This document shows positions 60,453 to 64,000 of a stretch of DNA of 64,000 nucleotides, in pieces. The stretch is taken from assembly GCF_002128405.1 (NCBI RefSeq), contig NZ_NETJ01000005.1:1-64000 (forward strand), written 5' to 3'. Origin of the DNA: Gottfriedia solisilvae. GTDB taxonomy: Bacteria > Bacillota > Bacilli > Bacillales > Bacillaceae_G. How positions within the stretch are numbered: the stretch's first letter is position 1; the number at the start of each line of letters is the position of its first letter. The position numbers and the translations under genes are program-made. The notes below the pieces were generated by a model that was not told the origin of the DNA, searched no databases, and saw only the letters and a list, made by a program, of their open reading frames with translations.

Positions 60453-61151
60453 ATGAAACTAGTAGAAAATACGTATAAAAAGATCACAACAATTGACCAA
60501 ATCCTTCAATATTTCCATGATGATATGACAATAATGGTTGGTGGATTTGGAGGAGTAGGCTCACCTCCATCCTTACTTCAAGGATTATTAGAAAGTGAAG
60601 TAAAAGATATTAATGTAATTTGTAACGATGCTGGTTTTCCAGATATCGGTATTGGGCGAATGGTGCGTAATGAAAGAGTGAAATCACTCGTTACATCACA
60701 TATAGGTTCTAATCCTTTTGCCGGGAAGTTGATGACAGAAGGTAAGTTAGATGTTGAATTTTCACCACAAGGCACATTAGCGGAGCGCATTCGAGCAGGA
60801 GGAATGGGTCTTGGAGGCGTTTTAGTGGATGTTGGTCTAGACAGTATTGTAGAAAATGGGAAAGAAAAAGTAACTGTAAAAGGTAAGCAATTTCTGATTG
60901 AAGAAGCGTTAACTGCTGAGGTTAGTATTATTTTTGCAAAGAAAGCTGATCCGTTCGGTAATCTAGTTTTTGATAAGAGTGCTAGGAATATGAACCCACA
61001 TATGGCTACGGCAGGAGAAATAACAATTGTAGAAGCTGAAGAAATTGTTCCTCTTGGCTCATTAAACCCAGAGGAAATCATTACACCTGGTGTATTTGTA
61101 AACTATATTATTCAATCAGAGGGAGTGAACTGGAAATGGGCGTGGGAATAG
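60453..61151 (+). CDS. yodS: CoA-transferase subunit A (YodS)
   Basis: The 232-residue protein is the alpha subunit of a 3-oxoacid-type CoA transferase, with IMVGGFGGVGSPPSLLQGL near the N-terminus and FSPQGTLAERIRAGG. It pairs with the next gene product, which carries the catalytic glutamate. The ATG follows AAGGGGGAATAAG; the longer frame from 60432 would lie within yodT. The 3' end overlaps yodR by 16 bases, consistent with a two-subunit enzyme acting on an organic acid formed from beta-lysine. Confidence 0.9.
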   Translation: MKLVENTYKKITTIDQILQYFHDDMTIMVGGFGGVGSPPSLLQGLLESEVKDINVICNDAGFPDIGIGRMVRNERVKSLVTSHIGSNPFAGKLMTEGKLDVEFSPQGTLAERIRAGGMGLGGVLVDVGLDSIVENGKEKVTVKGKQFLIEEALTAEVSIIFAKKADPFGNLVFDKSARNMNPHMATAGEITIVEAEEIVPLGSLNPEEIITPGVFVNYIIQSEGVNWKWAWE

Positions 61152-61798
61152 ACTTTCGTCAAAAAATTGCAAAACGAGCTGCACAGGAAATTCATAATGG
61201 CATGATTGTTAATTTAGGAATTGGAATCCCATCACTTGTTCCAGATCATTTACCTGATGATGTTCACGTTATGTTTCATGCGGAAAACGGCGTAGTTGGA
61301 ATAGGGCCAAGTCCGGAAAAAGGAAATGAAGACGAGAATCTTTGTAACGCGGGTGGTTTTCCAATTACGATTTTGGACGGTGCTAGTTATTTTGACAGTG
61401 CGACTGCATTTGGAATGATTCGTAGAGGTTTACTGGATTTAACAGTATTAGGTGCTTTACAGGTGAGTGAAAAAGGTGACTTGGCAAATTGGATTGTACC
61501 AGGTAAAAGGGTTCCAGGAATAGGTGGAGCGATGGACTTGGCACAAAAGGCGAAGAGAGTAATCGTTGTTATGAATCATACAGATAAAGCGGGAAATCCG
61601 AAAATCGTAAAAGAATGTAGTTTGCCTTTAACATCTAAACGTTGTGTAGATTTAATTATTACAGAAATGGCTGTTATAGAGGTTAAAAACGATCAGTTAG
61701 TGCTTAAAGAATTAATGCAGCCATATACTGTTGATGATGTAATAAAAAATACCGGAACAGAATTGGTTATTAGTGAAGATTTAAAAATATTTATGTAG
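61136..61798 (+). CDS. yodR: CoA-transferase subunit B (YodR)
   Basis: The 220-residue beta subunit contains GIGIPSLVPDHLP and the catalytic glutamate (Glu50) in the motif ENGVVGIGP, which forms the acyl-glutamyl and CoA-thioester intermediates. GLLDLTVLGALQVSEKGDLANW follows. It starts inside yodS after GAGGGAGTG. With YodS it forms the heterodimeric transferase. Substrate is unknown. Confidence 0.9.
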   Translation: MGVGIDFRQKIAKRAAQEIHNGMIVNLGIGIPSLVPDHLPDDVHVMFHAENGVVGIGPSPEKGNEDENLCNAGGFPITILDGASYFDSATAFGMIRRGLLDLTVLGALQVSEKGDLANWIVPGKRVPGIGGAMDLAQKAKRVIVVMNHTDKAGNPKIVKECSLPLTSKRCVDLIITEMAVIEVKNDQLVLKELMQPYTVDDVIKNTGTELVISEDLKIFM

Positions 61799-61813
61799 AA
61801 AAGGGTGAGTACA

Positions 61814-63124
61814 TTGAAGGATTACAAAAAAAGTATTCAAGACTATATAAATAATAATAAAGATAAGACTATCAAACTATTAGAACGGTTAGTAAAGGAA
61901 GACAGCATTTCTGGAAATGAGAGTAAAGCACAAGCTATTGTTGTAGAAAAGTTGAGAGAACTTGATTTGGATTTAGATATATGGGAACCGGCAATTGAAG
62001 AATTAAAGGATCATCCATATTTTATTTCCGCTAGAGAGAATTTCAATGGAAGTCCAAATATTGTAGCGACACTAAAGGGTACGAGTGGTGGTAAGTCTAT
62101 GATTTTAAATGGACATATTGATGTTGTTCCTGAAGGGAATATTCAACAATGGACATATCCACCCTATGGTGCAATTGTAAAAGACAATAAACTTTATGGA
62201 CGTGGAGCAACTGATATGAAAGGCGGTAATGTGGCCCTCATATTAGCAATTGAAGCAATTAAACAAAGCGGCATTACGCTAAAAGGTGATGTTCATTTTC
62301 AAAGTGTGATCGAGGAAGAAAGTGGCGGTGCAGGAACCTTAGCTGCAATCCTACGCGGATATAAAGCAGATGGGGTAATCATTCCTGAACCGACAAATAT
62401 GAAGTTTTTCATTAAGCAGCAAGGGTCCATGTGGTTTAGATTGAAAGTAAAAGGAAAAGTAGCACATGGCGGCACTCGATATGAAGGCGTAAGCGCCATT
62501 GAAAAAAGCTTGCTGGTTATTCAGCAAATTCAAAAACTTGAACAGTTAAGAAATGATCGAATTGATGACCCATTGTACGATGGTGTACCAATTCCAATTC
62601 CGATCAACATAGGTACAATCAATGGTGGTACTTGGCCATCCTCTGTATCAGATCTTGTCACTTTAGAAGGTAGATATGGCGTGGCTCCTAATGAAAAAAT
62701 GGAAGATGCTAAAAAAGAGTTTGAGAGATGGATAGAAAATCTCGGAAATCTTGATGAATGGTTTTTAGATCATCCAGTAGAAGTAGAGTGGTTTGGAGCA
62801 AGATGGGTTCCAGGTTCTGTTGAGGCTGACAATGAGTTGGTCAAAACTTTACTGCATAATTACCATCACATAACAGAACAAAAACCAATCATCGAAGCAG
62901 CGCCGTGGGGAACAGACGGAGGACTGTTTACGCAAGTTTTAGATATTCCTATGATTGTCTTTGGACCAGGAGAAACAAAGGTAGCTCATTATCCAGATGA
63001 ATTCATTGATTTAGATCAAATGTTTTTAGCTGCTGAGATTATTGCTTGTACATTAATAGACTGGTGTAAGGTACAAGAACAGCATGAAGGCGAGGGAGTA
63101 TATGAAAACGAAAAAGTATTATGA
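61814..63124 (+). CDS. yodQ: M20-family deacylase/peptidase (YodQ)
   Basis: This 436-residue zinc hydrolase of the ArgE/DapE/ACY1 group has the metal motif NGHIDVVP (His101, Asp103), GRGATDMKGG and the catalytic EEESGGAG. In the yod pathway it may remove the acetyl group from an acetylated beta-lysine intermediate. TTG at 61814 is preferred because AAAAGGGTGAG lies at a proper distance and the resulting length fits the family. GTG at 61805 would sit within that ribosome site. It overlaps yodP by 23 bases. Confidence 0.88.
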   Translation: MKDYKKSIQDYINNNKDKTIKLLERLVKEDSISGNESKAQAIVVEKLRELDLDLDIWEPAIEELKDHPYFISARENFNGSPNIVATLKGTSGGKSMILNGHIDVVPEGNIQQWTYPPYGAIVKDNKLYGRGATDMKGGNVALILAIEAIKQSGITLKGDVHFQSVIEEESGGAGTLAAILRGYKADGVIIPEPTNMKFFIKQQGSMWFRLKVKGKVAHGGTRYEGVSAIEKSLLVIQQIQKLEQLRNDRIDDPLYDGVPIPIPINIGTINGGTWPSSVSDLVTLEGRYGVAPNEKMEDAKKEFERWIENLGNLDEWFLDHPVEVEWFGARWVPGSVEADNELVKTLLHNYHHITEQKPIIEAAPWGTDGGLFTQVLDIPMIVFGPGETKVAHYPDEFIDLDQMFLAAEIIACTLIDWCKVQEQHEGEGVYENEKVL

Positions 63125-63965
63125 AATTATAAAAATGAAGCATGAGCACTTTTATTTTGAGGGAGCTTTAGATCATTTCAATGAGAGAATTCGGATTGAT
63201 TATTATTTAGGGAATGTATCAAACCTGATTGAGAGAATCGAAAAGCTAGCGAAAGAATATCAGTATACTAAATTAATCATTAAAACAAGAAAAGAACATC
63301 TCTATTCTTTTTTGCAGAAAGGTTATATGATTGAAGCTTTAGTGAAAGGTTATTTTCAGGGAAGCGATGCGTTTTTTGTAACAAAATACAATAGCCTAGA
63401 TAGAAGAAATAGTCTTTATTGGTCTCAAGGTGATGACATATTAGAGGCAGTTCTTAAGAGCGATAAGTTGAAAGAGAAAATCATTCCAGAAGGTTATCAC
63501 CTCAGAAGAGCTGATAAAAAAGATGCAAAAAAACTCGCGAATTTATATGGTCAAGTTTTTCAGGTTTATCCAACCCCATTAAACGAAGCTGCATATGTAG
63601 AGAAAACAATGGATGAGGATACAATTTATTGGGTTTACGAAAAAGAAGGAATCATTGTAAGTGCGGCATCTGCTGAAATTGATTTTGCACAAAGAAATGC
63701 AGAGCTTACAAATTGTGCAACGTTAGTAGAGCATAGAAAACATGGTTTGATGAAAGAAATAATGAAAAAGTTAGAACAGGACTTAGTAAGTCAATCAATC
63801 TATTGTTCCTATACAATTGCACGCTCATTATCTTATGGTATGAACGCTGCTTTCCACCAGTTAGGGTACATGTATACTGGAAGAATGACAAATAATTGTT
63901 ATATTTACGATAAATTAGAAGACATGAACATTTGGGTCAAAGATCTTTCAGAAATAGTCTCTTAA
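63102..63965 (+). CDS. yodP: Beta-lysine N6-acetyltransferase-like GNAT protein (YodP/AblB)
   Basis: The 287-residue protein contains a C-terminal GNAT domain (from about residue 130: YHLRRADKKDAKKLANLYGQVF, then VEHRKHGLMKEIMKKLEQ for acetyl-CoA). Its whole-length pattern matches the AblB group, which acetylates beta-lysine. In some organisms N6-acetyl-beta-lysine is an osmolyte; in Bacillus it is probably a catabolic intermediate. The ATG follows CGAGGGAGT inside yodQ. The usual next gene, lysine 2,3-aminomutase (kamA), would start beyond the window. Confidence 0.88.
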   Translation: MKTKKYYEIIKMKHEHFYFEGALDHFNERIRIDYYLGNVSNLIERIEKLAKEYQYTKLIIKTRKEHLYSFLQKGYMIEALVKGYFQGSDAFFVTKYNSLDRRNSLYWSQGDDILEAVLKSDKLKEKIIPEGYHLRRADKKDAKKLANLYGQVFQVYPTPLNEAAYVEKTMDEDTIYWVYEKEGIIVSAASAEIDFAQRNAELTNCATLVEHRKHGLMKEIMKKLEQDLVSQSIYCSYTIARSLSYGMNAAFHQLGYMYTGRMTNNCYIYDKLEDMNIWVKDLSEIVS

Positions 63966-64000
63966 TGTATAACTGCCGAAAATTGAGCATGATAGCGCTG

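Overview
The window looks like chromosomal DNA from a low-G+C Bacillota, most likely a member of Bacillaceae. The evidence is the AT-rich codon use, strong AGGAGG-type ribosome binding sites, frequent TTG and GTG starts, and gene order shared with Bacillus subtilis: the twelve-gene pur operon, pcrB-pcrA-ligA-camS, gatCAB, dgkB-rlmCD, ydaJKLM-like genes and the yodTSRQP cluster. Species cannot be fixed from the sequence. I see no phage, insertion sequence, CRISPR array or tRNA. Functions are assigned from motifs and recalled family knowledge, since no database search was possible.

Layout, left to right. Positions 1-116 hold the 3' end of a 5S rRNA and its terminator, so an rRNA operon lies to the left. 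A tandem P-loop protein of unknown role follows (337-1428). The control region at 1671-1925 carries a PurR operator pair, a promoter, a guanine-class purine riboswitch and an intrinsic terminator. It drives purEKB-CSQLF-MNHD (1968-14814), the complete route from PRPP to IMP. Two hairpins split the operon at the purB/purC and purF/purM gaps. Next come a small DUF2892 membrane protein on the minus strand, pcrB-pcrA-ligA-camS (archaeal-type lipid precursor, helicase, DNA ligase, lipoprotein), a delta-1-pyrroline-5-carboxylate dehydrogenase gene with a cre site, a gap that may encode a structured RNA, a dCMP deaminase-like gene and gatCAB. A formate/nitrite-type channel faces gatB across a shared terminator. 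dgkB and rlmCD are separated by a 130-bp inverted-repeat element bracketed by two near-identical terminator hairpins.

Positions 31575-36867 hold an exopolysaccharide locus like B. subtilis ydaJKLMN: a GH8-like secreted protein, a DUF2334 deacetylase-like protein, a membrane protein with a wholly degenerate GGDEF domain, and a GT2 synthase. The order differs from B. subtilis and no ydaN (BcsB-like) gene is present. A fragment of an acyl-CoA dehydrogenase gene lies just downstream.

Positions 37174-52387 form the most interesting part, a probable amino-sugar or glycan salvage region. The first operon encodes a BadF/NagK-type sugar kinase, a MupG-like 6-phospho-N-acetylmuramidase, a two-domain nucleotidylyltransferase/left-handed beta-helix protein and a SIS protein. 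Then come a PRD/PTS transcription regulator, a 1368-residue secreted multidomain protein behind a cre site, a split lactose/cellobiose-type PTS (IIC, IIB, IIA), an RDD membrane protein and a GH4 6-phospho-glycosidase. A plausible reading is that the giant secreted protein binds or cuts an external glycan, the PTS imports the released disaccharide as a 6-phosphate, and the cytosolic enzymes split and recycle it. The substrate is unknown.

The right end has a minus-strand ba3-type cytochrome oxidase operon with two tiny membrane proteins not obvious from ORF length alone, then a NarL-type response regulator, a soluble PAS histidine kinase and a chemoreceptor. The window ends in yodT-S-R-Q-P. In B. 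subtilis this cluster precedes kamA and is thought to handle beta-lysine in the sporulating mother cell. kamA itself would lie beyond position 64000.
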